From: Brevibacterium atlanticum
GTDB taxonomy: Bacteria > Actinomycetota > Actinomycetes > Actinomycetales > Brevibacteriaceae
Direction: 5' to 3'
DNA: 64,000 nt
Assembly: GCF_011617245.1 (NCBI RefSeq)
Contig: NZ_CP050152.1
Location: forward strand, 1,426,001 to 1,490,000
The translations under genes and the position numbers were made by a program. Shown in pieces: positions 7,064 to 16,604 of this stretch (positions within the stretch are counted from its first letter, which is position 1; every line of letters begins with the position of its first letter). The notes beneath the pieces are model-generated. The model searched no databases. It was not told where the DNA came from and saw nothing but the letters and a program-made list of their open reading frames with translations.

Positions 7064-9276
7064 TGCCTCCCTGTATTGTGCTCGTCCCACTGCTCCTGTA
7101 GCTCGCGCTCGGGCTTGCGCGCGATGAGTCCGGCGGGGGCGAACCGCTGCGTGGGCACGAATTCCTCTTCCGAGGTCGGCAGCGAACCCTTCCGCACTGC
7201 CTCGATCGACTTCCAGACCGCCATGACGACGACCATGGCGACTAGGAGTGCGAAGACGATGGACAACGTGCCCTGGACGAAGGTGTTGCGCACGACCGCG
7301 CTCATCGCCTCCACCCCTTCGGTGTTGCCCATCGAGGTCTCGCCGGCTGCGAGGGCATCCTTGTAGGCGAAGTGCTGCGCCCAGTAGCCGAGCTTCGGAT
7401 CCGCGGAGAAGATCTTCTGCCAGGAGGCGACCATCGTCACCAGCAGATCCCAGACGAGTGGGATGCCGGGGATCCACGCCCATTTGGCCATGCCCATCTT
7501 GCACACGATCGCGAAGATGACAGCCAGAGCGATCGCCGCCAGCAGCTGGTTCGAGATGCCGAACAGCGGGAACAGCGTGTTGATTCCGCCGAGGGGGTCG
7601 GTGACTCCCATGAGCAGGATCGATCCCCAGGCGGCCACCATGATCGCGGTCGTCAGCCACGCTCCCGGAGTCCACGAGGGGTCGCGGAACTTCTTCGAGA
7701 AGTTCCCGAGAGCGTCGCTGAGCATGAAGCGGGCGACGCGGGTGCCGGCATCGATCGTGGTGAGGATGAACAGGGCCTCGAACATCACCGCGAAGTGATA
7801 CCAGAACGACATCCAAGCTGGTCCGCCGAAGACGTTGTGGAGGATGTGGGCCATGCCCATCGCCAGCGTCGGAGCACCGCCGGTGCGGGAGACGATGCTC
7901 TCCTCGCCGACGTCCTTGGCCGCTTGATCGAGGATCTCGGGACTGGTCTCGACACCGGACATGCCGAGCGAGTTGTTGATGAAGTCCGAGGCCCCCTGCA
8001 CGGTGCCGCCGGTCAGCGGCTCGGCCGCGTTCATCGCGAAGTACAGACCCTTGTCGAGGCAGATCGCGGCGACCAGCGCCATGATCGCGACGAAGGATTC
8101 CATGAGCATTCCGCCGTAGCCGATGAGGCGGGCCTGGGTCTCCTTCTCGATGAGCTTCGGTGTCGTTCCGGAGGAGATGAGGGCGTGGAAGCCCGACAAC
8201 GCCCCGCAGGCGATAGTGATGAACAGGAACGGGAACAGCGCTCCGGCGAAGGCCGGACCGGAGGAGTTGAAGGCGAATTCGGTCAGTGCCGGCATCTGCA
8301 CGCTCGGGTTGACGATGAGGATGCCCACGGCCAGCAGCACGATGGTGCCGATCTTCATGAATGTCGACAGGTAGTCACGCGGCGCCAGCAGCACCCAGAC
8401 GGGCAGGACCGCAGCGAGGAAGCCGTAGATCATCAGGCACCAGGCCAGGGTGACCTTGTCGAGGTGGAAGACCTCGGACCAGAACGGCGAGTTGTGGACC
8501 CAGCCGCCGGCGACGATGGCGATGACGAGGAGGACGACGCCGATCACCGAGGTCTCGATGACCTTGCCCGGACGCAGGTAGCGCATGTAGATGCCCATGA
8601 ACACGGCGATCGGGATGGTCATCGCGATCGAGAACACGCCCCATGGGCTTTCGGCCAGAGCGTTGATGATGACGACACCGAGGACCGCGATGAGGATGAC
8701 CATGATGAGGATGATGCCGATTGAGGCGATGATGCCGCCGGTGCGGCCGAGTTCGTCTCGGGTCATCTGCCCCAGGGACCGGCCGTTGCGTCGCATCGAG
8801 AAGAACAGCACCATGTAGTCCTGGACGCCGCCGGCGAGGATGACGCCGACGATGATCCACAGGGTGCCCGGCAGGTAGCCCATCTGGGCAGCGAGGATCG
8901 GTCCGACGAGGGGACCGGCACCGGAGATCGCCGCGAAGTGGTGTCCGAACAGGACCCGGCGATCGGTCGGAGCGAAGTCGCGGCCGTTGTCATTGAGCTC
9001 CGCGGGGGTCGCCCGCTTCGGGTCGGGTCGGCAGATCTTCCATTCGATGAACTTCGCATAGAAGCGGAAGCCGATGAGGTAGCTGCCGACGGCGGCGGCG
9101 ACGAACCAGCTGGCAGACATCTCCTCGCCGCGGACAAAGGCGATCATTGCCCAGCCGGCGGCGGCGACCAGGGCGATGACCACCCAGAGTACGATCTTCG
9201 CGGGCGTCCACCGCGGTTTCTCGACCACGGCGACCGGTGGCAGGTCGTCTTCGGTCTTGACGTATTCGACCGACAT
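7060..9276 (-). CDS. cstA: Carbon starvation protein CstA family transporter
   Basis: A 738-aa polytopic membrane protein; relatives act as pyruvate or peptide transporters induced on starvation. The N-terminal CstA domain includes GHHFAAISGAGPLVGPILAAQMGYLPG (about residues 110-137), HDYMVLF-like QDYMVLFFSMRRNGRS, and many hydrophobic segments. The C-terminal part has TTIDAGTRVARFMLSDALG and NTLFPLFGISNQLLAAIAL, typical of the family. Start: ATG at 9276 with AAGGAGGAGG directly upstream. Co-transcribed with the YbdD-like gene. The 288-bp upstream region holds a 17-bp motif shared with putP. Substrate is inferred from the family. Confidence 0.93.
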   Translation of the reverse strand: MSVEYVKTEDDLPPVAVVEKPRWTPAKIVLWVVIALVAAAGWAMIAFVRGEEMSASWFVAAAVGSYLIGFRFYAKFIEWKICRPDPKRATPAELNDNGRDFAPTDRRVLFGHHFAAISGAGPLVGPILAAQMGYLPGTLWIIVGVILAGGVQDYMVLFFSMRRNGRSLGQMTRDELGRTGGIIASIGIILIMVILIAVLGVVIINALAESPWGVFSIAMTIPIAVFMGIYMRYLRPGKVIETSVIGVVLLVIAIVAGGWVHNSPFWSEVFHLDKVTLAWCLMIYGFLAAVLPVWVLLAPRDYLSTFMKIGTIVLLAVGILIVNPSVQMPALTEFAFNSSGPAFAGALFPFLFITIACGALSGFHALISSGTTPKLIEKETQARLIGYGGMLMESFVAIMALVAAICLDKGLYFAMNAAEPLTGGTVQGASDFINNSLGMSGVETSPEILDQAAKDVGEESIVSRTGGAPTLAMGMAHILHNVFGGPAWMSFWYHFAVMFEALFILTTIDAGTRVARFMLSDALGNFSKKFRDPSWTPGAWLTTAIMVAAWGSILLMGVTDPLGGINTLFPLFGISNQLLAAIALAVIFAIVCKMGMAKWAWIPGIPLVWDLLVTMVASWQKIFSADPKLGYWAQHFAYKDALAAGETSMGNTEGVEAMSAVVRNTFVQGTLSIVFALLVAMVVVMAVWKSIEAVRKGSLPTSEEEFVPTQRFAPAGLIARKPERELQEQWDEHNTGRQ

Positions 9277-9564
9277 AATCCTCCTCCTTGAGAGTGCTGC
9301 ATAGGAATCGCGGAATGCTCCTCATAATCGACCCGGCGGGGACTGTCCTCGACGCTTGACCGAGAAGTGTGAGTTACCTTGGCGATTCATGTGATCTGCA
9401 AGTCACTATACCGCTCGTCCGCCCTGTTTCGTCTCGCCGATCACGGGCGTGAGGATCACGTGCGCGAGACGAGTTCGAACCCGCCGACCGTCGACCGCCC
9501 ACGGCCGAGTCCGCATTCGGGACCGGCCATGAGCGGCCGGTGGTGAGGATGGCATCATAGGATC
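9277..9564. other. Divergent intergenic region cstA/trpS
   Basis: This stretch carries the control regions of cstA (minus strand) and trpS (plus strand). The shared 17-bp motif is at 9367-9383. A -10-like CATCAT (9553-9558) ends 6 bp before the trpS ATG, compatible with a leaderless start. A TTATGA-type -10 for cstA lies near 9323-9328. No gene is visible. Confidence 0.5.
9367..9383 (-). promoter_or_regulatory. 17-bp motif upstream of cstA, shared with putP
   Basis: The plus strand reads GTGTGAGTTACCTTGGC, 15/17 identical to 1733-1749. It lies 91-107 bp upstream of the cstA ATG, which suits an activator rather than a core promoter element. Confidence 0.4.
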
Positions 9565-10563
9565 ATGACGAACTCTTCTCTGCCACGCACTGTCTCCGGC
9601 ATCCAAGCCACCTCTGATTCCCTGCATCTGGGCAACTACATCGGGGCGCTGCAGCAGTTCGTGACGCATCAGGAGTCGCACGACGCCTTCTACTTCATCG
9701 CGAACATGCACGCGATCACCGTCGAACAGGATCCCGCCGACCTGCGCGAGCGCACCCTGCGCACCGCCGCCCAGTTCATCGCGGCCGGGATCGATCCGGA
9801 GAAGTCGACGATCTTCGTCCAGTCCCAGGTTCCGGCACACCCGCAGCTGTCCTGGGTCCTCGAGTGCACCACCTCGATGGGTGAGGCGAGTCGGATGACG
9901 CAGTTCAAGGACAAGTCGGCCAAGCAGCAGCACGTGTCCCTCGGCCTGCTCACCTATCCCGCGCTCATGGCCGCCGACATCCTCCTCTACAATCCGCAGC
10001 TCGTCCCCGTCGGGGAGGATCAGCGCCAGCATCTCGAGCTGACCCGCAACCTCGCCGAACGGTTCAACTACCGGTTCGGAGAGACCTTCGTCGTCCCCGA
10101 GGCGCAGATACTCAAGGCCACTGCGAAGATCTATGACCTGCAGAACCCGGGTGCGAAGATGTCGAAATCCCAACCGAGCCCGCAGGGGCGCATCGACATC
10201 CTCGACGATGCGAAGGCGCTGACGAAGAAGATCAAGTCCGCCGTGACCGATGACGGCACCGAGATCGCCTACGATCCTGAGACCAAACCCGGGGTGTCGA
10301 ATCTGCTGACCATCTACTCCTCACTGACCTCCCGCACGGTCGACGACATCGTCGCCGACTACGAGGGCAAGATGTACGGACATCTCAAGGTCGACCTCGC
10401 CGAGGTGGCTGTGGAGACCCTCAGCCCCGTGCGGGAGCGTACGCTCGAACTCCTCGAGGACCGGGCTCAGCTGCAGGCCATCCTCGACCGCGGAGCCGAG
10501 AAGGCCAGCGAGATCGCCGAGGCGACCCTGCGCGAGGTCTACGACAAGATCGGCTTCATCTGA
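9565..10563 (+). CDS. trpS: Tryptophanyl-tRNA synthetase
   Basis: A 332-aa class I aminoacyl-tRNA synthetase charging tRNA-Trp. The HIGH-type motif is HLGN at residues 21-24 and the KMSKS loop is at residues 198-202 ([10 protein letters not shown]). The segments [16 protein letters not shown] and [22 protein letters not shown] are typical of bacterial TrpRS. Full length. A -10-like CATCAT lies 6 bp before the ATG and no Shine-Dalgarno sequence is evident. The next gene begins 2 bp after its stop. Confidence 0.97.
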   Translation: MTNSSLPRTVSGIQATSDSLHLGNYIGALQQFVTHQESHDAFYFIANMHAITVEQDPADLRERTLRTAAQFIAAGIDPEKSTIFVQSQVPAHPQLSWVLECTTSMGEASRMTQFKDKSAKQQHVSLGLLTYPALMAADILLYNPQLVPVGEDQRQHLELTRNLAERFNYRFGETFVVPEAQILKATAKIYDLQNPGAKMSKSQPSPQGRIDILDDAKALTKKIKSAVTDDGTEIAYDPETKPGVSNLLTIYSSLTSRTVDDIVADYEGKMYGHLKVDLAEVAVETLSPVRERTLELLEDRAQLQAILDRGAEKASEIAEATLREVYDKIGFI

Positions 10564-10565
10564 TC

Positions 10566-11615
10566 ATGGCGAGGAAGAAGCCCGAGGAGGGTCCGCTCAA
10601 TCTCACACCGGACATGCTGCACACCGCTGCGCGGGTGGAGGACCGGTTCAACGGGTGGATCCAGAACCGGGCGACCGACCACAGCTATCAGCGCACCGTC
10701 ATCGCCTACGACACGTACGGCGGTACCGGCTGGGTGCGGGTCCTCGGACGTCTGGTGCTCACTCCCAACGGGCAGCCGGCGGCGGACATCCACGCGAGTA
10801 TCCGCGGGTGGAAGTCCTTCGTCAGCGTGCCTCTGCCCAATGACACGGCGTGGGTGCGGGTCAACGACGAAGAGCACATGGTCACCTCGGACCGGGGCGG
10901 CATCATCGATACGGTCATTCCCGGCGACTTCGAGCCGGGGGAGACGGAGATCGAATTGTGGACCGATGGTTCCCTCGTCGACTCTGCGGCTGTGCGCATC
11001 ATCGGTGAGGACTCGACCTTCGGGATCATCTCCGACATCGACGACACCGTCATGGTCACCTCGCTGCCCAGGCCTTTCCTCGCCGCGTGGAACACGTTTG
11101 TCCTCAGCGAGCATGCGCGTTCACCTGTGGCGGGTATGGCTGTGCTCTATGACCGGATCACCTTCATGCGTCCGTCGACCCCGATGATCTACCTGTCTAC
11201 CGGCGCGTGGAATTCGGCCCTGACGATCAAACGCTTCCTCTCCCGCAACCTCTATCCGATGGGGCCGCTGCTGCTCACGGACTGGGGTCCGACGACGACG
11301 CGGGTCTTTCGGTCGGGCAAGGAGCACAAGCGCAATATGCTCGAGCGGCTGTCCCGGGAGTTCCCGTGGATGAAGTGGCTGCTCATCGGTGACGACGGGC
11401 AGAAGGACGAAGAGGTCTACGGCGAATTCGTCGAAAACCATCCGGAGAACGTCGCCGCTGTGGCCATCCGTCAGCTCACCGTCGGTGAGGCGGTGTGGGC
11501 CGGCGGCCGCTCGAAGCGCCACGGTCGCGGGCAGGGAGTGCCGTGGATCTATGCGCCGGACGGTGCGGGACTGTCCTCCCGCCTGACTGAACGCGGAATC
11601 ATCTCGACCATCTGA
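10566..11615 (+). CDS. App1-type (DUF2183) phosphatase domain protein
   Basis: A 349-aa protein with the App1/DUF2183 phosphatase domain in its second half. The haloacid-dehalogenase-like nucleophile motif is SDIDDTVMVTS (DxDxT) at about residues 157-167, followed by STGAWNSALTIKRFLSRN and LIGDDGQKDEEVYGEF, matching the later HAD-like motifs. The yeast relative App1 is a phosphatidate phosphatase; the bacterial substrate is not established. The N-terminal 140 residues look like a beta-rich domain (YDTYGGTGWVRVLGRLVL). Starts 2 bp after trpS and is probably co-transcribed. Ends before palindrome copy 2. Confidence 0.85.
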   Translation: MARKKPEEGPLNLTPDMLHTAARVEDRFNGWIQNRATDHSYQRTVIAYDTYGGTGWVRVLGRLVLTPNGQPAADIHASIRGWKSFVSVPLPNDTAWVRVNDEEHMVTSDRGGIIDTVIPGDFEPGETEIELWTDGSLVDSAAVRIIGEDSTFGIISDIDDTVMVTSLPRPFLAAWNTFVLSEHARSPVAGMAVLYDRITFMRPSTPMIYLSTGAWNSALTIKRFLSRNLYPMGPLLLTDWGPTTTRVFRSGKEHKRNMLERLSREFPWMKWLLIGDDGQKDEEVYGEFVENHPENVAAVAIRQLTVGEAVWAGGRSKRHGRGQGVPWIYAPDGAGLSSRLTERGIISTI

Positions 11616-11627
11616 CCCGCCCCCACT

Positions 11628-11687
11628 TACTACCTGACGGCGGCCCAGCAACCTCGCGCGAGGTTGCTGGGCCGCCGTCAGGTAGCA
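11628..11687. repeat. 60-bp palindrome, family copy 2 (probable bidirectional terminator)
   Basis: Identical to copy 1 except for one base near the right end (C at 11686), which breaks a single outer pair. Centre at 11657/11658. It sits 12 bp after the phosphatase stop and 40 bp before the convergent nitronate monooxygenase stop. Confidence 0.9.
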
Positions 11688-11727
11688 AATGGAGGTCTAG
11701 CTGGTCTTTGAGAAGTGCTTGGGCAGC

Positions 11728-12699
11728 TCAGCCCAGGCGTGCCCGCAGCTCTGCCTTTGCCGTCTCGTACTGGGCCGCGAAGGTCTCGACGAGCTCGCCG
11801 GTCGTGCGCTGCGTGCCGAGCGCGCCGATGCCCTGGCCCGAACCCCAGATGTCGCGCCAGGCCTTCGCATCCGAGTTCGGATCGGACGCGAAGTTCATCT
11901 TCGACGGATCGGATTCGGGAAGATCATCGGGATCGAGCCCGGAGTTCACAATTGATCCGCGCAGGTAGTTGCCGCTGACCCCGGTGAAGTAGTTCGAGTA
12001 GACGACGTCCTCGGCACCCGAATCGACGATCATCTGGCGGTAGTCGTCGACGACGTTCGCCTCGGGCGTGGACAGGAAGGCCGAACCGACGTACGCGAAG
12101 TCCGCGCCGGCGGCCAGGGCAGCCAGGATCGAGCGACCGTGCGCGATGGCTCCCGAAAGCAGCAGGGGGCCGTCGAACCAGGACCGGATCTCCTGGACGA
12201 GCGCGAACGGGGACTGGGCGCCGGCATGGCCGCCGGCACCGGCGGCCACGGCGATGACTCCGTCGGCTCCCTTCTCGACAGCTTTGTGCGCGAAGCGGTT
12301 GTTGATGACGTCGTGGAGGACGACGCCGCCGTAGGAATGGACGGCGTCGTTGACTTCCTCACGGGCGCCCAAAGAGGTGATGACGATCGGGACCTGGTGT
12401 CGGACCACCTCGGCGAGGTCCTGCTCGAGGCGATTGTTCGACCGGTGCACGATGAGGTTGACCGCGAACGGGGCGGCCGGTCGATCCGGGTGGGTCTCTG
12501 AGTATTCGGCGTTCGATTCGGTGATCTCGTCGAGCCAGTCGGTCAGCTGTGATGCCGGGCGCGCGTTGAGCGTGGGGAAGGATCCGACCACCCCGGCCCG
12601 GCACTGAGCCTTGACGAGTTCGGGCCCGGAGGCGATGAACATGGGCGAGGCGAAGACGGGCAGACGCAGCTGGGAGCGCAGATCGGTGAGTGGTTTCAC
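11728..12699 (-). CDS. Nitronate monooxygenase-like (2-nitropropane dioxygenase family) flavoprotein
   Basis: A 323-aa FMN-dependent TIM-barrel protein. The family pattern is seen: RLPVFASPMFIASGPELVKAQCRAGVVGSFPTLNARP near the N terminus (read in two halves), the GADGVIAVAAGAGGHAGAQSPFALV phosphate-binding segment, and LLSGAIAHGRSILAALAAGADFAYVGSAFL. Members oxidise alkyl nitronates or act as related oxidoreductases; the substrate here is unknown. The start is GTG 12699, chosen because AAGGAGG lies 4 bp upstream. A TAAC/GTTA inverted repeat upstream may be an operator. Confidence 0.85.
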   Translation of the reverse strand: MKPLTDLRSQLRLPVFASPMFIASGPELVKAQCRAGVVGSFPTLNARPASQLTDWLDEITESNAEYSETHPDRPAAPFAVNLIVHRSNNRLEQDLAEVVRHQVPIVITSLGAREEVNDAVHSYGGVVLHDVINNRFAHKAVEKGADGVIAVAAGAGGHAGAQSPFALVQEIRSWFDGPLLLSGAIAHGRSILAALAAGADFAYVGSAFLSTPEANVVDDYRQMIVDSGAEDVVYSNYFTGVSGNYLRGSIVNSGLDPDDLPESDPSKMNFASDPNSDAKAWRDIWGSGQGIGALGTQRTTGELVETFAAQYETAKAELRARLG

Positions 12700-12736
12700 G
12701 ATGCCTCCTTGAGTCGATGAATGCATGTTCCCACTC

Positions 12737-12753
12737 TAACTGAACGTTTGTTA
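12737..12753. promoter_or_regulatory. Candidate operator upstream of the nitronate monooxygenase-like gene
   Basis: An imperfect inverted repeat TAACTGAACGTTTGTTA with outer TAAC/GTTA arms, 37 bp before the start codon. TetR-family regulators often bind such AAC/GTT symmetric sites. No regulator is adjacent, so this is tentative. Confidence 0.35.
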
Positions 12754-12854
12754 AATGCGATATCCGCCACATCGGCTGGCTGTCGATTCCGCGGACCGTT
12801 GCCCCCCTCGCCGAGGCGGTGCGCAGGTTCTCGGGCCGCCTCCGTCCGGAGACG

Positions 12855-12890
12855 ACGATGGCGCAGACCCCGCTGAGTCTGCGCCATCGT
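12855..12890. terminator. Hairpin terminator after the acyl-CoA catabolic operon
   Basis: Perfect 14-nt arms (12855-12868 and 12877-12890) around an 8-nt loop, 17 bp past the enoyl-CoA hydratase stop on the minus strand. Confidence 0.85.
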
Positions 12891-12907
12891 TGGGCCGGTC
12901 GCTGTGC

Positions 12908-13684
12908 TCAGGAATCCGTGAAGTCCGGCTCGCGCTTCTCGACGAAGGCGGCCATGCCCTCGGTCTGGTCGTTCGTGGCCAGGGTCGAGTGGAAGAGGCG
13001 GCGTTCGTAGCGCAGCCCCTGTTCCAGGGTCGTTTCGAACGCGGTGTTGACCGCCTCCTTGACCATCGCCGAGGCGATCCGGGACTTGGCTGCGATCGTC
13101 TGCGCGATCTCGTTGGCCGTTGTCATGAGCTCTTCGGGCTCGACGACGCGAGCGACGAGTCCGGAACGCTCGGCCTCCTCGGCGCCCATCATCCGTCCGG
13201 TCAGGCACATGTCCATCGACTTCGCCTTGCCGACCGCGCGGGTCAGACGCTGTGATCCGCCCATGCCCGGCAGCACGCCGAGGTTGATCTCGGGTTGGCC
13301 GAACTTCGCCTTCGTCGAGGCGATGAGGATGTCGCCCATCATCGCGAGCTCGCAGCCGCCGCCGAGCGCGAAGCCGCCCACCGCAGTGATGATCGGCTTG
13401 CGGACGTCGGTCAGTCGCGTCCACCCGGCGAACCAGTCCGCCTTGTAGGCGGTGGCGAAGTCGAGACTCGACATCTCCTTGATGTCGGCGCCGGCGGCGA
13501 AGGCCTTGTCGCTGCCGGTGATGATGATCGCCTTGACCGAGTCGTCGGCGTCGAAGCCGGCGGCCGCCTCGGTGACCTCGGTGAGCACCTGCAGATTGAG
13601 CGCATTGAGCGCCTTCGGGCGGTTGAGGGTGATGGTCGCGACTCCGTCGGCGACCTCGGTCAGGATGGTTTCGAATTCGCTCAT
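12908..13684 (-). CDS. Enoyl-CoA hydratase
   Basis: A 258-aa crotonase-fold enzyme hydrating 2-enoyl-CoA; in this operon probably methacrylyl-CoA in valine breakdown. Visible: [16 protein letters not shown], the oxyanion-hole segment [12 protein letters not shown], then [21 protein letters not shown] and [20 protein letters not shown] carrying the two catalytic glutamates of the family. The ATG at 13684 overlaps the upstream stop (ATGA); the longer open frame upstream is read out of frame through the neighbouring gene. Last gene of a three-gene operon. Confidence 0.92.
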   Translation of the reverse strand: MSEFETILTEVADGVATITLNRPKALNALNLQVLTEVTEAAAGFDADDSVKAIIITGSDKAFAAGADIKEMSSLDFATAYKADWFAGWTRLTDVRKPIITAVGGFALGGGCELAMMGDILIASTKAKFGQPEINLGVLPGMGGSQRLTRAVGKAKSMDMCLTGRMMGAEEAERSGLVARVVEPEELMTTANEIAQTIAAKSRIASAMVKEAVNTAFETTLEQGLRYERRLFHSTLATNDQTEGMAAFVEKREPDFTDS

Positions 13685-14736
13685 GAGAACACCTTCTCTT
13701 CGTGATCGGTGGTGAGGATGGAGTGGACGGTTTCGTCGCTGACCTCGGACAGAGAGGCCGGGTTCCACTTCGGATTGCGGTCCTTGTCGATGACCTGGGC
13801 GCGGATGCCCTCCTTGAGGTCGGGCAGCCCGGTGAGGGTGACCGCGACGCGGTAGTCCTGTTCGAGGACCTCGGCCAGCGTCATCGTCTCGGCGTTGCGG
13901 ACGGCGGCCAGGGTCACCTTCACCGAGGTGGGGGCCTTGGTCCCGATGAGCTCGGCGGTGGCCTGCGCAGCGGGATCGGCATGCGCGGCGAGGGCCGCGA
14001 CGATGTCCTCGGCGCTGTCGCCCACGTAGCATTCGTCGATCCAGTCGGCCGCCTCGGCGAGTTCGTTCTCCGGTGCCTCGGTTGCGTACTTGCCGATGAC
14101 GGTGTCGAGATCCTCACCGGCGGTGAGGTCGTCGATGAGCTCGGGGACCTGGGCATCGGGAACGAAGTGGTCGGCCAGTCCCAGGGCGATCGCGGCGCCC
14201 GGGCCGACCGGCTGACCGGTCAGAGCGAGGTGGGTGCCGAGCTCTCCCGGAGCATTGGCCAGCAGGTGTGTGCCGCCGACGTCGGGGAAGAGTCCGATTC
14301 CGGTCTCGGGCATTCCGACCTTCGTCGAATCGGTGACGATGCGGTGCGAGCCGTGCCCGGAGATCCCGACCCCGCCGCCCATGGTGATGCCGTTCATGAT
14401 CACGACGTAGGGTTTGGGGAACTCGGAGATCGCGTAGTTCATCTTGTACTCGCGGTTCCAGAACTCCGCGTTCTCATCGCTGCCGGCGACGATGTCGTTG
14501 TACACGGCCTTGATGTCGCCGCCTGCGCACAGGCCGCGTTCTCCGCGACCGGTGACGAGGACGATGGAGACCGAGTCGTCGTCGCGCCAAGCGTTGAGGG
14601 CGTCGTCGATGGCGCCCACCATGTCCTGGCTGAGCGCGTTGATCAGCTTCGGTCGGTTGAGTTCGATTCGGCCAACCCCGTGGGATACCGAGGTGATGAC
14701 GGGTTCGTCCGCCGCCTGTGCCGAAGGTTCTGTCAT
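13681..14736 (-). CDS. 3-hydroxyisobutyryl-CoA hydrolase
   Basis: A 351-aa crotonase-superfamily protein. The larger size and the motifs [34 protein letters not shown] and [19 protein letters not shown] distinguish 3-hydroxyisobutyryl-CoA hydrolases from simple hydratases. It releases 3-hydroxyisobutyrate from its CoA ester in valine catabolism, limiting methacrylyl-CoA build-up. The start at 14736 follows the acyl-CoA dehydrogenase stop with a 1-bp gap; its stop overlaps the hydratase start. Gene order matches a valine-degradation operon. Confidence 0.9.
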   Translation of the reverse strand: MTEPSAQAADEPVITSVSHGVGRIELNRPKLINALSQDMVGAIDDALNAWRDDDSVSIVLVTGRGERGLCAGGDIKAVYNDIVAGSDENAEFWNREYKMNYAISEFPKPYVVIMNGITMGGGVGISGHGSHRIVTDSTKVGMPETGIGLFPDVGGTHLLANAPGELGTHLALTGQPVGPGAAIALGLADHFVPDAQVPELIDDLTAGEDLDTVIGKYATEAPENELAEAADWIDECYVGDSAEDIVAALAAHADPAAQATAELIGTKAPTSVKVTLAAVRNAETMTLAEVLEQDYRVAVTLTGLPDLKEGIRAQVIDKDRNPKWNPASLSEVSDETVHSILTTDHEEKVFS

Positions 14737-14737
14737 A

Positions 14738-15904
14738 TCAGCCCACTCCTGTGCTCTTGCGCGAGATGATCACGCGCATGATTTCGTTGGTGCCTTCCAG
14801 AATCTGGTGGACGCGCAGGTCACGAACCAGCTTCTCAATTCCATACTCTGTCAGATAGCCGTAGCCGCCGTGCAACTGGAGTGCCCGGTTGGCGACGTCG
14901 AAGCCGGTGTCGGTGGCCTTGAGCTTGGCCATCGCGGACAGCAGGGAGGTGTTGGGATCGCCGGCGTCGTAGGCGTTCGCCGCTCGCCACAGCAGTGACC
15001 TGGCGCCCTCGAGGTCGGCCTGCATCTGTGCGACCTCGAAGCGCAGCGCCTGGAAACCGGAGAGCTCGGTGCCGAAGGCCTGACGCTCGCCCATATAGAC
15101 GATGGCCTTCTCGAGAGCCGACTGCCCGCCGCCGAGAGAGCAGGCGCCGATGTTGAGGCGACCCCCGTCGAGGCCGGACATCGCGATCTTGAATCCCTGC
15201 CCGGGCTCGCCGAGCATGTTCTCCTTCGGCACGCGCACGTTCTCCATGATCACCTGGCGGGTGGGCTGGGCGCGCCACCCCATCTTCTGCTCATTGGGGC
15301 CGAAGCTCAGTCCCTCCATGTTCTTCTCGAGGATGAAGGCGGAGATTCCGCGGGAGCCGTCCTGACCGGTGCGGGCCATGACGAGGTAGGTCTCCGAGGT
15401 GCCCGCGCCGGAGATGAACTGCTTGACGCCATTGAGAACGTAGGTGTCACCGTCCTCCCGCGCCGAGGTGCGCAGGGCCGCGGCATCGGAGCCGGCGTTG
15501 GGTTCGGTCAGACAGTAGCTGCCGAGGTGGTCCATCGAGACCAGGGGAGTGAGGTACTTCGCCTTCTGGTCGTCGTTGCCGAATTTGTCGATCATCCACG
15601 CGACCATGTTGTGGATGGAGATATAGGCGGCGACCGAGGGGCATCCGGTCGACATCGCCTCGAAGATCAGGGCCGCATCCATGCGGCCCATCCCGGTTCC
15701 GCCGGCCTCTTCGCTGACGTAGATTCCGCCCATCCCGAGTTCGGCGGACTTCCTGATCACGTCGACGGGGAAGAAGTGTTCGGCATCCCATTCGAGGGCG
15801 TGCGGGGCGATCTCGGTATCGGCGAACTCGCGCACCATTCCGGAGACGGTCTGCTGTTCGTCAGTGAGACCGAAGGGCAGGGCAGCTGCTGTGCTGCGGG
15901 ACAT
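14738..15904 (-). CDS. Acyl-CoA dehydrogenase, probably isobutyryl-CoA dehydrogenase
   Basis: A 388-aa FAD enzyme. Signature segments: CLTEPNAGSDAAALRTSA, YVLNGVKQFISGAG, VRVPKENMLGEPGQGFKIAM, the LQLHGGYGYLTEYGIEKLVRDLR core and QILEGTNEIMRVIISR at the C terminus. First gene of the operon with the hydroxyisobutyryl-CoA hydrolase and hydratase, so isobutyryl-CoA is the likeliest substrate (inference from context). The start is ATG 15904 with GGAGG 4 bp upstream. The promoter carries a 12-bp perfect palindrome over its -35. Confidence 0.88.
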   Translation of the reverse strand: MSRSTAAALPFGLTDEQQTVSGMVREFADTEIAPHALEWDAEHFFPVDVIRKSAELGMGGIYVSEEAGGTGMGRMDAALIFEAMSTGCPSVAAYISIHNMVAWMIDKFGNDDQKAKYLTPLVSMDHLGSYCLTEPNAGSDAAALRTSAREDGDTYVLNGVKQFISGAGTSETYLVMARTGQDGSRGISAFILEKNMEGLSFGPNEQKMGWRAQPTRQVIMENVRVPKENMLGEPGQGFKIAMSGLDGGRLNIGACSLGGGQSALEKAIVYMGERQAFGTELSGFQALRFEVAQMQADLEGARSLLWRAANAYDAGDPNTSLLSAMAKLKATDTGFDVANRALQLHGGYGYLTEYGIEKLVRDLRVHQILEGTNEIMRVIISRKSTGVG

Positions 15905-15944
15905 GATTCCTCCAGTGATCCGGCGCAAAAGGGTGACTGGCACC

Positions 15945-15974
15945 ACGATACGTCGCAATTACTTGGACGTCCAA
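15945..15974 (-). promoter_or_regulatory. Promoter and operator of the acyl-CoA dehydrogenase operon
   Basis: On the minus strand a -35 TTGGAC (15974-15969) and -10 TATCGT (15950-15945) are separated by 18 bp. The -35 is half of the perfect palindrome TTGGACGTCCAA (15963-15974; 14 of 16 bases if extended). A dimeric repressor, for example of the TetR or AcrR type, binding here would block RNA polymerase. No such regulator is adjacent; the nearby MarR is another candidate. Confidence 0.6.
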
Positions 15975-16054
15975 CTAAATGAGCGCCGAGGCGGCTCCGC
16001 GGTTGCCGTGTTCAGTGCAGGGGAGGGCCGGGGAGGGGTGGAGTCCCTGTCCGC

Positions 16055-16570
16055 TCAGCTGTGGTCCTCGAGACCTGAGCGCAGCGTCGCGAGGTGGGGG
16101 AGGAGGGAATCGAGATCGATGCCGGAGAAGTCCGGAGAGGAGAAGACTTCGGCGTTGAGGGCAGTCGTCGCCTGTGCGGCGAGTGCCCGGCCGGCGTCGG
16201 TGAGGTCGACGAGCGTGGTGCGACGATCGTCGGGATGGCTGCGGCGGGCGACAAGGCCGGCCTTCTCCAGGCGGTCGACGGAGTTCGTCGTCGAGGTGGC
16301 ATGGACCTGCAGGCGTGCCGAGATCTTCGACATGGGCAGTGTGCCCGACCTGGTGAAGGACAGCAGCGTGAGGACTTCGTAGCGGGAGAAGGTGAGGGCG
16401 AAGGGCTTGAGCGCGGCATCGACTCGGGCCAGGAAGAGCTGGTGGATCCTCATCACCGAGATCACCGTCGTCATCCCGTCGGCGGCCTCGGTCCATCCGT
16501 GGGCCAACCATTGCCGACGGGACTCCTCGATCGGGTCGAGTCTGCTGGGTGTCTTCTCTTCTGCCGCCAT
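16055..16570 (-). CDS. MarR family transcriptional regulator
   Basis: A 171-aa winged-helix repressor. The DNA-binding core runs from FALTFSRYEVLTLLSFTRSGTLPMSKISARL through HATSTTNSVDRLEKAGLVARRSHPDDRRTTLVDLTDAG, with the wing at DRRTT (about residues 55-120). Flanking helices would form the dimer. The ATG at 16570 has TACACT 7 bp upstream and no Shine-Dalgarno, predicting a leaderless mRNA. Divergent from the SRAP gene with a 34-bp gap, so it may repress both. It could also act on the acyl-CoA dehydrogenase operon lying next to it; the ligand is unknown. Confidence 0.88.
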   Translation of the reverse strand: MAAEEKTPSRLDPIEESRRQWLAHGWTEAADGMTTVISVMRIHQLFLARVDAALKPFALTFSRYEVLTLLSFTRSGTLPMSKISARLQVHATSTTNSVDRLEKAGLVARRSHPDDRRTTLVDLTDAGRALAAQATTALNAEVFSSPDFSGIDLDSLLPHLATLRSGLEDHS

Positions 16571-16577
16571 TGTCGAC

Positions 16578-16598
16578 AGTGTAGTGAAGTGAGAGGAT
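16578..16598. promoter_or_regulatory. Face-to-face -10 elements for marR and SRAP
   Basis: TACACT on the minus strand (16578-16583) ends 7 bp before the MarR ATG. GAGGAT on the plus strand (16593-16598) ends 6 bp before the SRAP ATG. Both genes should start at their start codons, and the polymerase footprints must overlap. Confidence 0.5.
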
Positions 16599-16604
16599 GG
16601 GCGC

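Noticed and set aside
9380..9420. CRP/GlxR-like site (TGTGA...TCAC) upstream of cstA
   Set aside because: The half-sites are 8 bp apart instead of the required 6, so symmetry is lost.
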